Positions 53,852 to 63,500 of a DNA stretch of 64,000 bases are shown piece by piece. Within the stretch, counting starts at the first letter, position 1. Each line of letters starts with the position of its first letter. Source of the DNA: an uncultured Barnesiella sp. GTDB lineage: Bacteria; Bacteroidota; Bacteroidia; Bacteroidales; Barnesiellaceae. Made by a program: the position numbers and the translations under genes. The notes below the pieces were generated by a model that was not told the origin of the DNA, searched no databases, and saw only the letters and a list, made by a program, of their open reading frames with translations. Where the stretch lies: positions 1 through 64,000 of the forward strand of contig CALUJQ010000015.1 in the NCBI GenBank assembly GCA_944320995.1. The letters are read 5' to 3'.

Positions 53852-56341
53852 ATGAAAAAAATCTTTGTATTTGTTTTGTGTGCATGTCTTTCGACATGCG
53901 TATGTGCTAAATTGCGCACATTTCAAGACGTACAACAAATAGTTAATCAATTTGAAGGGAATACTGGAGGTATTCAAAAGGAGGTAAGGCCTACGGCACA
54001 ACTTGTATATACGAAAAACGGCTCTACCCAACCGCTTTACTATGTATTTAACCGGGGCACAGGTTTTGTTATTGTATCGGCCGATGACCGGGCCACGGAA
54101 ATTTTGGGATATTCCGATGCCGGGCCTTTCAATATAGATAGTTTGCCGGATAATTTCAGGTCTTGGCTGAGTGTATATGCAACCGAGTTGGAAGGGTTGT
54201 CGTCGATTCCGGAACAAACAGGAGTCATAAAGACAGCCGGTGAAAGTAAGACGCGGGCAACCGGGAGATCGCAATCGCCATTGTTGGGTAATATATTGTG
54301 GGATCAGGGAGACCCGTATAACCTGTTGTGCCCGACATTGGAGAATGGGGAAAAAACAGTTGTCGGTTGTGTTGCTACGGCAATGGCCCAAATAATGCGT
54401 TATCACCAATGGCCTCAAAAAGGCACGGGTTTGACGCCCAGTTATACGACATCGAGTAATCAACTCAAAATAGAGAGTGTAAATCTTGCGAATACTACGT
54501 ATGATTGGGATAATATGCTTCCTGTTTATAACGAATCGAGTACCTTTGAAGAAAAAATGGCTGTTGCGACATTGATGTATCATTGTGGCATTTCCGTAGA
54601 AATGGATTATGGAACGGAGAGTGGAGCCTTTTCTAGCGATGTCCCCAATGCTTTGAAAACCTATTTCGGGTATAATGAGAATATGAATCTCTTGTTTCGA
54701 GATTATTACACCAAAGAAGAGTGGGAATCTATTATCAAGACAGAGTTGGACGAGAAGCGACCCATATATTGCAGCGGGTCCAGTGTAGATGGAGGCCATG
54801 CTTTTGTTTGTGATGGGTATGATGCCAACGGCCTTTTTCATATCAATTGGGGGTGGAATGGGTTATCGAATGGCTATTTTATCCTCTCCAATTTGAGCCC
54901 TTCGGTCCAAGGTACCGGTGGAAGTAGCGGTGGATATAATATGAATCAAGCGATTGTAGTGGGAATTCAACCACAAACTATGCCCGATGATGGTTCATAT
55001 CAGATCTGTATGGATCATGAAATGTCAGTCCCCGATGCACAAATAAGTAGAAGTGAGATATTCCAAGTAACTGTTGAGAATTTGTGGAACGCAGGGATTA
55101 AATCATTCGAAGGGAATGTCGGTCCGGCTTTGTATGACGATTCGGGCGAAATGGTGTGCGCTTTGAATTTACAATTCAAGAATATCGTTAGTTATGGCGG
55201 TTGGTCGAGTCTCTCATTTACAGGGAACAAGATACCCAGTTGGGTACAAGATGGCACTTACCGGCTTTATTTGGTATATCAAGCAGGAGGATTATCGGAT
55301 TATCATATTATACGAACGCCTGTGGGTATTCCTAACTGTATGCAGGTTACTGTCAGTGGCAATGAGGTGACATTTGGCGAAGTGAGTGGTTTTGATGTCG
55401 ACTTGCAATTAGATTCATTTGAAGTTATAGGTAACTTGTATCAAAATCGAGATGCGAAGTTTAGATTTACCGTCACTAATAACGGAGTGGAATATGTGTC
55501 GTGTATGGTTGTATATTTGCGGTCTGTTACAGATGATGAGACGATTCAGTGGGGTAATTTTAATCCGGTGGTAATAGCCAATGGAGAGACACAGACGTTT
55601 GAAGTTTCGGAACAGATTACGGTTGAACCGGGAGAATATGAGCTCTACCTCCTTTATGACAAGGAGAATTCATACAATAATATTCGTTATTTATATATAT
55701 TAGGCGGCAAGTTGGTTACCGTTCTTGAAACTCCGGAAGCAGGAGTCCCCGATTTACAAGTACTGAATCCTATTTCTTTTGAGGATAATAATAACGTCAA
55801 TTGTACCGATATGAATATGACGGTGGATATTATCAATAGGGGAGCCTATTTCTCCGATGATATTGTCGCATTTATCTTCCCGGGTACAGGAGGACAGTCT
55901 TTGGGATATTTTGGGTATCAGCCTCTCAGTATAGATACCAATGAGACGAGCCAAATTACACTCAGTGGCGGTGTGGGATTGGAGAATGGCACGTATATTT
56001 TGGCGTTGTATTATTGGTATGATAATAGCTGGGTTCAATTTGCACCATACGAAGATAGCGAATTGATATTTGTCTCGGATATATCTACTGCTTTGGATGC
56101 CCCCGAGGTAGAAGGTATGACTGTTTATCCAAATCCGGCACGAGATTATATGTATGTCCGCACACCCGATAAGGCACTCGACATTTGCGTGTATGATTTG
56201 TCGGGCAGGCAACTGCTTCGCATACAACCGGAAACCGAGGGCGACATACAAGTGCCGGTTGCCGACCTTCAAGCCGGCACCTATATGTTGGTGGTCCACA
56301 CTTCGCAAGAAATGAAGACAATGCAGTTTATCAAGAAATAA
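53852..56341 (+). CDS. C10-family (streptopain-type) cysteine peptidase with T9SS-type C-terminal domain
   Basis: 829 residues. Signal peptide 1-19, propeptide-like region to about 145, then the C10 catalytic domain: Cys173 in VVGCVATAMAQIM, His316 in GGHAFVCDGYD, and HINWGWNG just after. Beyond it lie three Ig-like/CARDB-like repeats (about 390-740) and a C-terminal sorting-like domain (ICVYDLSGRQLLRI, LQAGTYMLVVHTS). A secreted protease, probably zymogen-activated, related to streptococcal SpeB and Porphyromonas/Prevotella homologues. A second member lies at 60534-63980. The lipoprotein gene 56349 follows after 7 bases. Confidence 0.9.
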   Translation: MKKIFVFVLCACLSTCVCAKLRTFQDVQQIVNQFEGNTGGIQKEVRPTAQLVYTKNGSTQPLYYVFNRGTGFVIVSADDRATEILGYSDAGPFNIDSLPDNFRSWLSVYATELEGLSSIPEQTGVIKTAGESKTRATGRSQSPLLGNILWDQGDPYNLLCPTLENGEKTVVGCVATAMAQIMRYHQWPQKGTGLTPSYTTSSNQLKIESVNLANTTYDWDNMLPVYNESSTFEEKMAVATLMYHCGISVEMDYGTESGAFSSDVPNALKTYFGYNENMNLLFRDYYTKEEWESIIKTELDEKRPIYCSGSSVDGGHAFVCDGYDANGLFHINWGWNGLSNGYFILSNLSPSVQGTGGSSGGYNMNQAIVVGIQPQTMPDDGSYQICMDHEMSVPDAQISRSEIFQVTVENLWNAGIKSFEGNVGPALYDDSGEMVCALNLQFKNIVSYGGWSSLSFTGNKIPSWVQDGTYRLYLVYQAGGLSDYHIIRTPVGIPNCMQVTVSGNEVTFGEVSGFDVDLQLDSFEVIGNLYQNRDAKFRFTVTNNGVEYVSCMVVYLRSVTDDETIQWGNFNPVVIANGETQTFEVSEQITVEPGEYELYLLYDKENSYNNIRYLYILGGKLVTVLETPEAGVPDLQVLNPISFEDNNNVNCTDMNMTVDIINRGAYFSDDIVAFIFPGTGGQSLGYFGYQPLSIDTNETSQITLSGGVGLENGTYILALYYWYDNSWVQFAPYEDSELIFVSDISTALDAPEVEGMTVYPNPARDYMYVRTPDKALDICVYDLSGRQLLRIQPETEGDIQVPVADLQAGTYMLVVHTSQEMKTMQFIKK

Positions 56342-56348
56342 AAGACGT

Positions 56349-56900
56349 ATGAAACCAGTAGTTCTCCTTTGTTATGCCATGTTGATTGTTGGCATGGGTT
56401 GTAAAAGTTCTGCTCCCATTGTCGTCAACCGGACAGAAATCGACTCGGAACAGGCGCTTCGTGGGACAACGCCATCGGCGGCTAATCCATCGGTTGTCGT
56501 GTATAAAACGACAAAAGATTTCAGTGACTATGTGCCGGTAATTATGGACGCAAAACAGGAACATATCGTCTCTTATCCGGCTCCCACTGATGTCTATTAT
56601 AAAGGGCAGTTGGCCAAGCCGACGGCTTTGGACAACGGTTATTGGTTGGATAATCGGGGTATAAACGAGCATGTGGCGTTTTTGAGTTACACTTATGAGG
56701 AGTATAGCCAGTTGGACGAAGTGAATGTGCAGTTGTTGGAAAATAAGATATTGGAGCGGTATCCGTTGGTCGAAATGTATGATTGCGGGAACCGTTATCG
56801 TTTCAAAAATGAGGTCGAGGAATTGAATCTTTTGGTAAAAAACGGATTCCCCGAATGCCGTAAACTGCAATTGCCCAAGCCGATGAAGTACACAAAATAA
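56349..56900 (+). CDS. Conserved lipoprotein of unknown function downstream of the C10 peptidase
   Basis: 183 residues. Lipoprotein signal with VGMGC lipobox (Cys about residue 18). The body (SVVVYKTTKDFSDYVPVIM, GYWLDNRGINEHVAFLSYTY) looks like a conserved Bacteroidota hypothetical family; I recall no function. Starts 7 bases after the peptidase, so it is co-transcribed; it could be its inhibitor or a surface partner, but nothing in the sequence proves this. A terminator follows. Confidence 0.7.
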   Translation: MKPVVLLCYAMLIVGMGCKSSAPIVVNRTEIDSEQALRGTTPSAANPSVVVYKTTKDFSDYVPVIMDAKQEHIVSYPAPTDVYYKGQLAKPTALDNGYWLDNRGINEHVAFLSYTYEEYSQLDEVNVQLLENKILERYPLVEMYDCGNRYRFKNEVEELNLLVKNGFPECRKLQLPKPMKYTK

Positions 56901-56932
56901 TAAGTCCTTCGGGAATTAAGGAATCACAGAAG

Positions 56933-56966
56933 GGGGATAATGCGGTGGAAGGCGTTATCCCCTTTT
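56933..56966. terminator. Terminator between convergent 56349-56900 and 56986-58395
   Basis: GGGGATAATGC (56933-56943) pairs with GCGTTATCCCC (56952-56962) with one wobble, followed by TTTT on the plus strand. Confidence 0.65.
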
Positions 56967-56985
56967 GCTGTATAAATGGGGCATT

Positions 56986-58395
56986 TTATAGATGCACGAT
57001 GGACACGTCCGGCAGTAGGTCGGGTGTATATCCGCTGCGTATGCGCCATTCTTGCGGATAAAGGTTGTTGGCTCGGTTCCCGAGATTTTTGACCCAGCCG
57101 AGAGGAAACCGGTGGTATGTGAGGAGCAAATATCCGCGTGGTTGGTCGGGAGGCAGGACAATGCTCTCGCGGCGCAGGTAGGCGAGCGCCATGGTGAGGT
57201 CGGCATCGAAGCAAGCGACTTGATCGGTATCGAGTGCCGTGGAGAGGGCGAGTGAGTGGTGTGGGACATAATCTTTCCCTTTGGTCGAGGCGAGCGTGAT
57301 GCCGGCGTGCAATATGTTGAGCCGACGAGCGAGTAGATAGTAGTCGGCGAGGTATTTTTGTGGAATAGCCATGAAAGAGTCCTCTTGGGCAATGAATGCG
57401 AAATCGGTTGGGTGGGTAAGGCGTTTTTGCCATTCGTCGGGAACGGCGGAAATCTTGTTTTTCCCTTTTTTGTTTTGTTTGTGGTCGAGCAGACGCGTGA
57501 GCCGGTCGTCGTCGCAATCGCCCGGTTTCTGCAATACGGCCATAAACAGTCCCTCGCCCCGCGTGAAGTGTGGCATGAACCGATAGGCTGTAATCCCGGG
57601 GGCGAGTGCGGGGGATATGCCCCAATCGGGGTCGGTGTCAACGGAGAGAGGGATAGCGCCAAATTGTTCCATAAGGAAAAAGACTATCTCTTCGTTCTCC
57701 TCGGTATTGTAGGTACAAGTGCTGTAAATGAGCATTCCGCCGGGTCGTAATGCGTCCCATACGTCGGAGAGAATCTGCCGTTGTCGGTCGGCACAACGGC
57801 CCACATTGGCAGGAGACCATTCGGCCACGGCATCGGGGTCTTTGCGGAACATACCTTCGCCTGAGCAAGGGACATCGGCGGCAATGACATCGAAATAGGC
57901 TCCGAACGAGGCGAAATCGGCGGCTTCGTTGCGTGAGATTATGGAGAAAGGCGATCCCCATTTAATGATATTCTCGGCCAAAATATTCGCCCGATTGGGG
58001 ATAACTTCGTTGCTCACCACGAGGCTGCCGGCGGGCAGAGAGGCGATGGCGTCGGTCGATTTGCCGCCGGGAGCGGCACAGAGGTCGAGGTAGCGTACCG
58101 GGGTGTGAATATATTGTGAGATAACCCGGTTGAGGAACATCGAAGCTGCCTCCTGCACATAGTACGCGCCGGCATGAAACCGGGGGTCGAAGGTAAAAGC
58201 GGGGCGGGTGGACAGGTAATAACCTTGTTGCGACCAAGGAACCCGTTCGCCGGGAGCGCTGTCGAGCCGACATTTGGCGGGATTGAGCCGAATGCTCACG
58301 GGCGACTCGGTTTCGAGAGCGCAAGAGAAACGGGAGAAGTCATCGCCGAGCAGCCGGCGGGTTCGCTCGATAAACGAGGGAGGCAAATTCGTCAT
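56986..58395 (-). CDS. RsmF/NOL1-NOP2-Sun-family rRNA cytosine-C5 methyltransferase
   Basis: 469 residues from ATG at 58393-58395. SAM-binding DLCAAPGGKSTDAIA, catalytic Cys motifs DVPCSGEGMFRKDP and IYSTCTYNTEENE, and a C-terminal PUA-like RNA-binding part (about 290-469). Methylates a cytosine in rRNA; the Bacteroidota member is RsmF-like by layout. A TTG 30 bases upstream is inside the promoter palindrome and is not used. Divergent from the RsmI-like gene. Confidence 0.88.
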   Translation of the reverse strand: MTNLPPSFIERTRRLLGDDFSRFSCALETESPVSIRLNPAKCRLDSAPGERVPWSQQGYYLSTRPAFTFDPRFHAGAYYVQEAASMFLNRVISQYIHTPVRYLDLCAAPGGKSTDAIASLPAGSLVVSNEVIPNRANILAENIIKWGSPFSIISRNEAADFASFGAYFDVIAADVPCSGEGMFRKDPDAVAEWSPANVGRCADRQRQILSDVWDALRPGGMLIYSTCTYNTEENEEIVFFLMEQFGAIPLSVDTDPDWGISPALAPGITAYRFMPHFTRGEGLFMAVLQKPGDCDDDRLTRLLDHKQNKKGKNKISAVPDEWQKRLTHPTDFAFIAQEDSFMAIPQKYLADYYLLARRLNILHAGITLASTKGKDYVPHHSLALSTALDTDQVACFDADLTMALAYLRRESIVLPPDQPRGYLLLTYHRFPLGWVKNLGNRANNLYPQEWRIRSGYTPDLLPDVSIVHL

Positions 58396-58419
58396 AACGG
58401 GTTTGGTTTTTTCGCTATT

Positions 58420-58443
58420 CGGCAAAATTAGCTAATTTTGCCG
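58420..58443. promoter_or_regulatory. Perfect 24-bp palindrome holding two mirrored -7 boxes (divergent promoter)
   Basis: The arm CGGCAAAATTAG and its exact complement join without spacer. Each strand reads TAATTTTG (plus 58433-58440; minus 58423-58430), a full TAnnTTTG. So one symmetric element may drive the RsmI-like gene (ATG 58473) and the RsmF-like gene (ATG 58395), each with a leader of about 25 bases. Confidence 0.6.
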
Positions 58444-58472
58444 AGAGTTTCACCCCTCTCAAAAAAGTCTTT

Positions 58473-59180
58473 ATGCACAAAGCCGCATTATATCTGATTC
58501 CTGTGCCGCTGGGCGATACTCCCGTGGAACAGGTGCTGCCGCCCTACAACGGGCAGGTGATAGCCGGGATACGTCATTTTATCGTGGAGAATGTGCGTTC
58601 GGCCCGTCGGTTCTTGAAAAAATCGAATCCCGATATTTGTATCGATGAATTGACGTTTTACGAACTGAACCGTCATACGGCGGCTGTGGAGGTGAGCCGT
58701 TTTTTGGATTCGTTGCGGCAAGGTCATGCGATGGGGGTTATCTCGGAAGCCGGCTGTCCTGCGGTGGCCGACCCGGGTGCCGATGTAGTGGCCATTGCGC
58801 AGCGCGAACATTTGCCGGTTGTGCCGCTGGTGGGCCCGTCGTCGATTGTAATGTCGCTCATGGCTTCGGGTTTCAACGGGCAGAGTTTCGCTTTTCAAGG
58901 CTATTTGCCCATCGAGGGAGGTGAACGGACGAAGCGGATCAAGCAATTGGAACAGCGGGTATATGCCGAGGACCAAACCCAAATCTTCATTGAAACCCCT
59001 TATCGTAACCATAAGATGATAGAGGATCTGGTACGGGTGTGCCGCCCCCATACACGTTTGTGCGTGGCGGCAAACATTACCTGCCCCGATGAAAATATCC
59101 GCACCCTTTCCATGAGCGAATGGGCCAAGGCACAATACAATTACCAGAAAACTCCGGCCATATTTTTAATTTACAAGTGA
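58473..59180 (+). CDS. RsmI-like SAM-dependent methyltransferase (tetrapyrrole methylase fold)
   Basis: 235 residues. ALYLIPVPLGD start, GVISEAGCPAVADPG and VPLVGPSSIVMSLMASG match the RsmI branch of the tetrapyrrole methylase superfamily; in RsmI they bind SAM for 2'-O-methylation of C1402 in 16S rRNA. This is the shorter Bacteroidota form, so exact target is inferred. Shares a palindromic promoter with the RsmF-like gene. Confidence 0.82.
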   Translation: MHKAALYLIPVPLGDTPVEQVLPPYNGQVIAGIRHFIVENVRSARRFLKKSNPDICIDELTFYELNRHTAAVEVSRFLDSLRQGHAMGVISEAGCPAVADPGADVVAIAQREHLPVVPLVGPSSIVMSLMASGFNGQSFAFQGYLPIEGGERTKRIKQLEQRVYAEDQTQIFIETPYRNHKMIEDLVRVCRPHTRLCVAANITCPDENIRTLSMSEWAKAQYNYQKTPAIFLIYK

Positions 59181-59299
59181 GGGCCTCAATCCAGTGATGG
59201 AGACCGAAAGATTTAATCGGCACGCCCAATATCTTGTGGCCGATAATTTTCTATTGTGCTGCCAAAAAACTATCTTTGTGCCCCGAGGAGAAAAAGGAT

Positions 59300-60127
59300 A
59301 TGAGCTTACAATTTTTAAGCCTTGCCAGCGGCAGCAGCGGCAACTGTTATTATGTGGGAACCGAGGAGTATGGCATATTGATCGATGCCGGCAAAGGTGT
59401 GCGCACGATCAAAAAGGTTTTGAGAGAGTATGGTATCCCTTTTGAGAAAATCGTGGCCTTGTGTATTACTCACGACCACGCCGACCACATTAAAGCCGCA
59501 GGGACATTGGGCGAGAAATACGGTATCCCTATCTATACGACCGAGACAATCAAGAACGGCATGAATCTCAATTACTGCATGGTGGACAAAATTTACAGTG
59601 CCCACCGGCCTATCATCAAGGAGGTGCCTTTCAAAATCAAAGACTTTACGATTACAGCCTTCGAGGTTCCCCACGACGGGCGTGACAATGTGGGTTTCTT
59701 CATTACTTATGGCAAGTTGAATTTCGCCTTTGCGACCGATTTGGGGCATATCACTCCTACGGCCGACAAATATTTGCGGCAGGCCAACTATTTGGTTATC
59801 GAGTCGAACTATGATGAAGCCATGTTGTTGCACGGTACGTATCCGCCTCATTTGCAACGGCGCATTTTAGCCGATAACGGGCACATGGATAATGCCCGAA
59901 CTGCCGAATATCTGGCCCGTATTTACACCCCGGCATTGAAGCATATTTTCCTCTGTCATTTGAGCGGCGACAACAACCACCCCGAATTGGCCTACAAAAC
60001 GGTCGAGAACCGCTTGTACGAGGAGGGTATCCGTGTAGGTAAAGATGTAGAGCTGGTGGCACTCACCCGCAACCACCCGTCGGCTCTTTATACGTTTGAA
60101 GAATTGGACTCTTCTCCGTGGAAGTAG
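59300..60127 (+). CDS. MBL-fold hydrolase, WalJ/YycJ-like
   Basis: 275 residues. LASGSSGNCYYVG at the N-terminus, metal ligands in ITHDHADHIKA, later GHMDNARTAEY and FLCHLSGDNNHPE. This matches the YycJ/WalJ exonuclease-like branch of metallo-beta-lactamase-fold proteins implicated in DNA replication or repair. The frame is open upstream to 59234 but ATG at 59300, after AAAAAGGAT, gives the family start. Confidence 0.88.
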   Translation: MSLQFLSLASGSSGNCYYVGTEEYGILIDAGKGVRTIKKVLREYGIPFEKIVALCITHDHADHIKAAGTLGEKYGIPIYTTETIKNGMNLNYCMVDKIYSAHRPIIKEVPFKIKDFTITAFEVPHDGRDNVGFFITYGKLNFAFATDLGHITPTADKYLRQANYLVIESNYDEAMLLHGTYPPHLQRRILADNGHMDNARTAEYLARIYTPALKHIFLCHLSGDNNHPELAYKTVENRLYEEGIRVGKDVELVALTRNHPSALYTFEELDSSPWK

Positions 60128-60213
60128 GTGTGGAAGAGGTCTTGCCGGTAGTCGGGGCAAGCCTCCACTTCATGAAAAAACGCAGTCGAAAGAAAATTTT
60201 TTTGAGTAATCGC

Positions 60214-60244
60214 TTTGCGGGTTTCTCGAAAAGCGTTACCTTTG
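60214..60244 (+). promoter_or_regulatory. Promoter of tRNA-Lys
   Basis: TTTG (60214-60217), 19 bases, TACCTTTG (60237-60244) followed by CACCC: a textbook strong Bacteroidota promoter. Confidence 0.8.
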
Positions 60245-60265
60245 CACCCGTTCCTTTTGGAGAAC

Positions 60266-60338
60266 GACTCCGTAGCTCAGTTGGTAGAGCAAATGACTCT
60301 TAATCATTGGGTCGAGGGTTCGAGCCCCTCCGGGGTCA
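60266..60338 (+). tRNA. tRNA-Lys(CTT)
   Basis: 73 nt cloverleaf. Acceptor GACTCCG pairs with CGGGGTC (one wobble), anticodon stem AATGA/TCATT with loop CTCTTAA (anticodon CTT), T-arm GAGGGTTCGAGCCCCTC. The discriminator is A; the CCA end is not encoded and must be added by the enzyme at 614-2068. Confidence 0.95.
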
Positions 60339-60345
60339 CATTAAG

Positions 60346-60382
60346 ACGGCACTTACAGAACATGTAGGCGCCGTTTTTTTTT
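60346..60382 (+). terminator. Terminator of tRNA-Lys
   Basis: ACGGC/GCCGT stem with inner CTTACA/TGTAGG followed by nine T. Confidence 0.8.
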
Positions 60383-60470
60383 GTATTTTTTGTATTGTTT
60401 TTCCCTGATAAATTAGGGGAATGCGCAGTTGCCGGATACGATAAAATAGTTGGTAGAATTATTTTATACA

Positions 60471-60506
60471 AGAGGGGGTGAGCTAAAACAATAGCTCACC
60501 CCCTCT
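60471..60506 (-). terminator. Terminator of the second C10 peptidase gene
   Basis: Perfect 15-bp stem AGAGGGGGTGAGCTA with complement and a 6-base loop, 28 bases past the peptidase stop. The T-run on the minus strand is weak. Confidence 0.7.
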
Positions 60507-60533
60507 GTAAATATGCTTTGTTTTGTCATATCG

Positions 60534-63500
60534 CTAAGGAACCGTTACAAGAGTCGCTTGGTCATCGACTTTTATAATGTACAAACCGGCTTGGGGGAGA
60601 ATAAACGAAGATTCCTGTTTGTTGAACAGATGCTGTCCCGTCGTTGAGAATACCGATATGGTTTCACCATTATACTCTTTAATTATGACTTGTCGTCCGA
60701 CGGTATATGTGCGGGTATCGATTTCTTTCGGAATGAAATTCGAGGTTCCACCGTCGTATTTGAGTGAGACGTGAATTGAGGGTAAAGTGTTATTCCCCGT
60801 AAAGTAATCGTATTCGATATATGAATCTTTGAAATAGAGTAGATTCCCCTGTAATTCGGCGTTTTTCAGATTACTGATACAATCGGGATTGAAACCTTTT
60901 TCGTTGATCCATTCCGAGAGGTCGAACGCGCTTTCTTCGTTGAGGGTTACCGAGAAACTACACCCATAATTCTCGAATCGGGCGGAGGTCAGCTGGGTGT
61001 TGGCGGTTAGGTCGAGCATGAACAAGGGGCTGCCGAGTGAAGAAAAGTCGGATAGGAGTGTGCTGGACGAAAGGTCGATATAAGCAAGTTTGGGGTTTTC
61101 GTACAGCAGGATAGAGGTAAGGCTGGGATTATCGGTCAGTACGTCGGAGAGTACGGGACAGGATTGTATATGAAGGGTCGATAGCATTTCACAGTTCGAT
61201 AAATCGATGCTTTGGAGATTATTGTTGCCGGAAATGACCAAGGTCTCTATGGAGGTACTTGCCGGAGAGAAAGAGTCTGCCTGACTGTTTGCCAAGTTGA
61301 ACATTTTGAGTGCAGGAAGTTTCTCGAAATCGAAGTCCGCTATATGAGTCAGTGGATTATTGTCGGCGGAGAGGTAGGTCAACTGTGGCATGACGTCGAA
61401 GTCGAAATCCTGCAATTGGTTGTTCCCGCAAAGCAGCATGCTCAACAAAGGGGCATTGTATATGCGCAATTGGGTAAGCCGGTTATCGTGGCAACTTAGC
61501 CATGAAAGTTGGGAGTGGTTCTCCAAAATGAGGGAGTCGAGTTGATTGTACTGGCAGCTGATTTCGGAAAGTCGGCTATTCCTTGAAAGATCAAGCCGGG
61601 TAATCTCGTTGTGGTCGCAGTCCAGTCGGGTAAGGCGTTCGAAATATTCGATGCCTTTCAGTGACTGTATTTGTTGATTGTTGACGTTTATATAGGTAGT
61701 TTGATGTAACTCATAATCCGAGATATATCCGTCGCCGAGCCAGTCGATTGAGTGTAGATATTGTTGGAACTCCGTGTCGGGGAAAATTGTGGAATCCTCG
61801 ATGGCAAGATAGTGCTCCGGATCAACTAAGAAAGGAATTCTGTTGTATGACTCGGGCCCGATAAACGAACCGGTTCCCGATTGATCGACCAGTAGGACAG
61901 CCACTTCGGCGATTGTGCCCTTGGCCGCAGTTAGTAGCGGGGTGTGTTTCAACGACCATTCTTCACCTTCTTGCAGCTCGAGAAACTCGCTTACAAACGG
62001 GTCGGCTATGCCGTTGCCATTTGAGTCGAAACATTCGATGAACACTTCACCTACAAAAGAGCCCTCGGTGCATCGCAGGGTAATGTCGGCTTCGAAGTCA
62101 TCGGGCGATACGGCTCCTTGATTTTTGACCGAAATGGGGGCGGCGAGCTCAATTACACTCGGTTCGGGGAGAGGCAATACGGTTATGTCTTGTTCGAAAA
62201 TCGTGTTGTATTGGGCTTGTATTTGCAACTTGTATTCTCCGGCTGGTATGGGGCTTCCGCTTGAAGTGGACAATACTCCGTCCCATGTGAATTGAACAGG
62301 CTCTTCGGGCGATAGGGCAATAGCCCGGGTTAACTGCCATGTGGAGGAACTGTTGAGATGGGAGAGAATGAGTTGCATGGACCCTACATACTCGTAGCCG
62401 TGGGCGGTGATTTCCATATTGAACGTGGCGTTCTTGCCACTATATAACCGGTGAGGGGTGGTGATTTGTATGTCGAAGGTCGGTTCTGTCGCCGGTAGGG
62501 AGATTGTCGTCCCCGATTCGGAAACAGACAGGGATAAGTATTGCACTCGGTCGGCGGCAAATGGGATTATGGTTGTTTTGTCTTTATGGGCTATGTAATA
62601 AGCCGGGTAGAGGCGGTATTCTCCTGTGGGGAGTTGAGGCAGGTTTTGAAGATAGGCTTCGAATTGATAGCTCGTTTGGGAGTAGTTGGCCGGGAATGAT
62701 ACCTCTGTTATGGAATGGAATTGTCGTTCGCCGCTTTGTATCGATTCTATTTCGAGTCCCGATTCTATTGTGAGAGACTCCTCTCCGGCATGAACCACAT
62801 CGGCGCCATAGTAGAGATATTGACCGTCTTTCATATCGACCAAATTTATGAAATTGCCGATAATGGACAGGGGAATATGCCGGTTTGTGTCGGGCCGTTC
62901 TATGCCATAGATGGCTTGCTGTGAGGAACTGTAATCGCCAGTACCTCCCCCGATTCCGATTTCTCCCGGAATGATGGAGTAGAGGCGGAAATAGCCGTTG
63001 CTGAACCCTCCCCACCCGAAGTTGAAGTGAAAATATCCGTTCCCGTCGTATCCGTCGCAGACAAAGGCGTGGCTCCCGCCGGCATATAATACCGGCCTTC
63101 CTTCGGCCAGTTCGTTGTAAATGAGGTCGGTCCATGCGGAGGCTCCATATTGGTCACGATAGGCGAACAGGGCTCCTTTGTATCCGAAATGGTTGTTTAA
63201 GGCGGGTGCTGCTGATTTGACGACGGCGCTGCTTTCGTTTATACCATATTTCATATTTACGGCTACACCGCAATGGTACATGAGTTGAGCCACGGCTTGA
63301 CACGACTCTTCGGAACTTTCCTCGTTATATACGGGGAGCATCTTGTCCCACTCGTATCGGGCAGAGCTAAAATCGACTTCTCCTGAACTCCCTTCGCCTT
63401 GCTCCGGCCAGCGGTGATGATACATGATAATAGCCATAGCCGTAGCGACACAACCCGTAACACAAGGTTTCCCATCTTTTACGGGAGCCATTCGGTTGTA

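Noticed and set aside
60118..60303. 61-codon frame across the tRNA-Lys region
   Set aside because: Covers the tRNA promoter and part of the tRNA; no protein evidence.
60266..60382. tRNA-Lys as an integration site of a mobile element
   Set aside because: No integrase and no repeat of the tRNA 3' end nearby; the following gene is a chromosomal-type peptidase.
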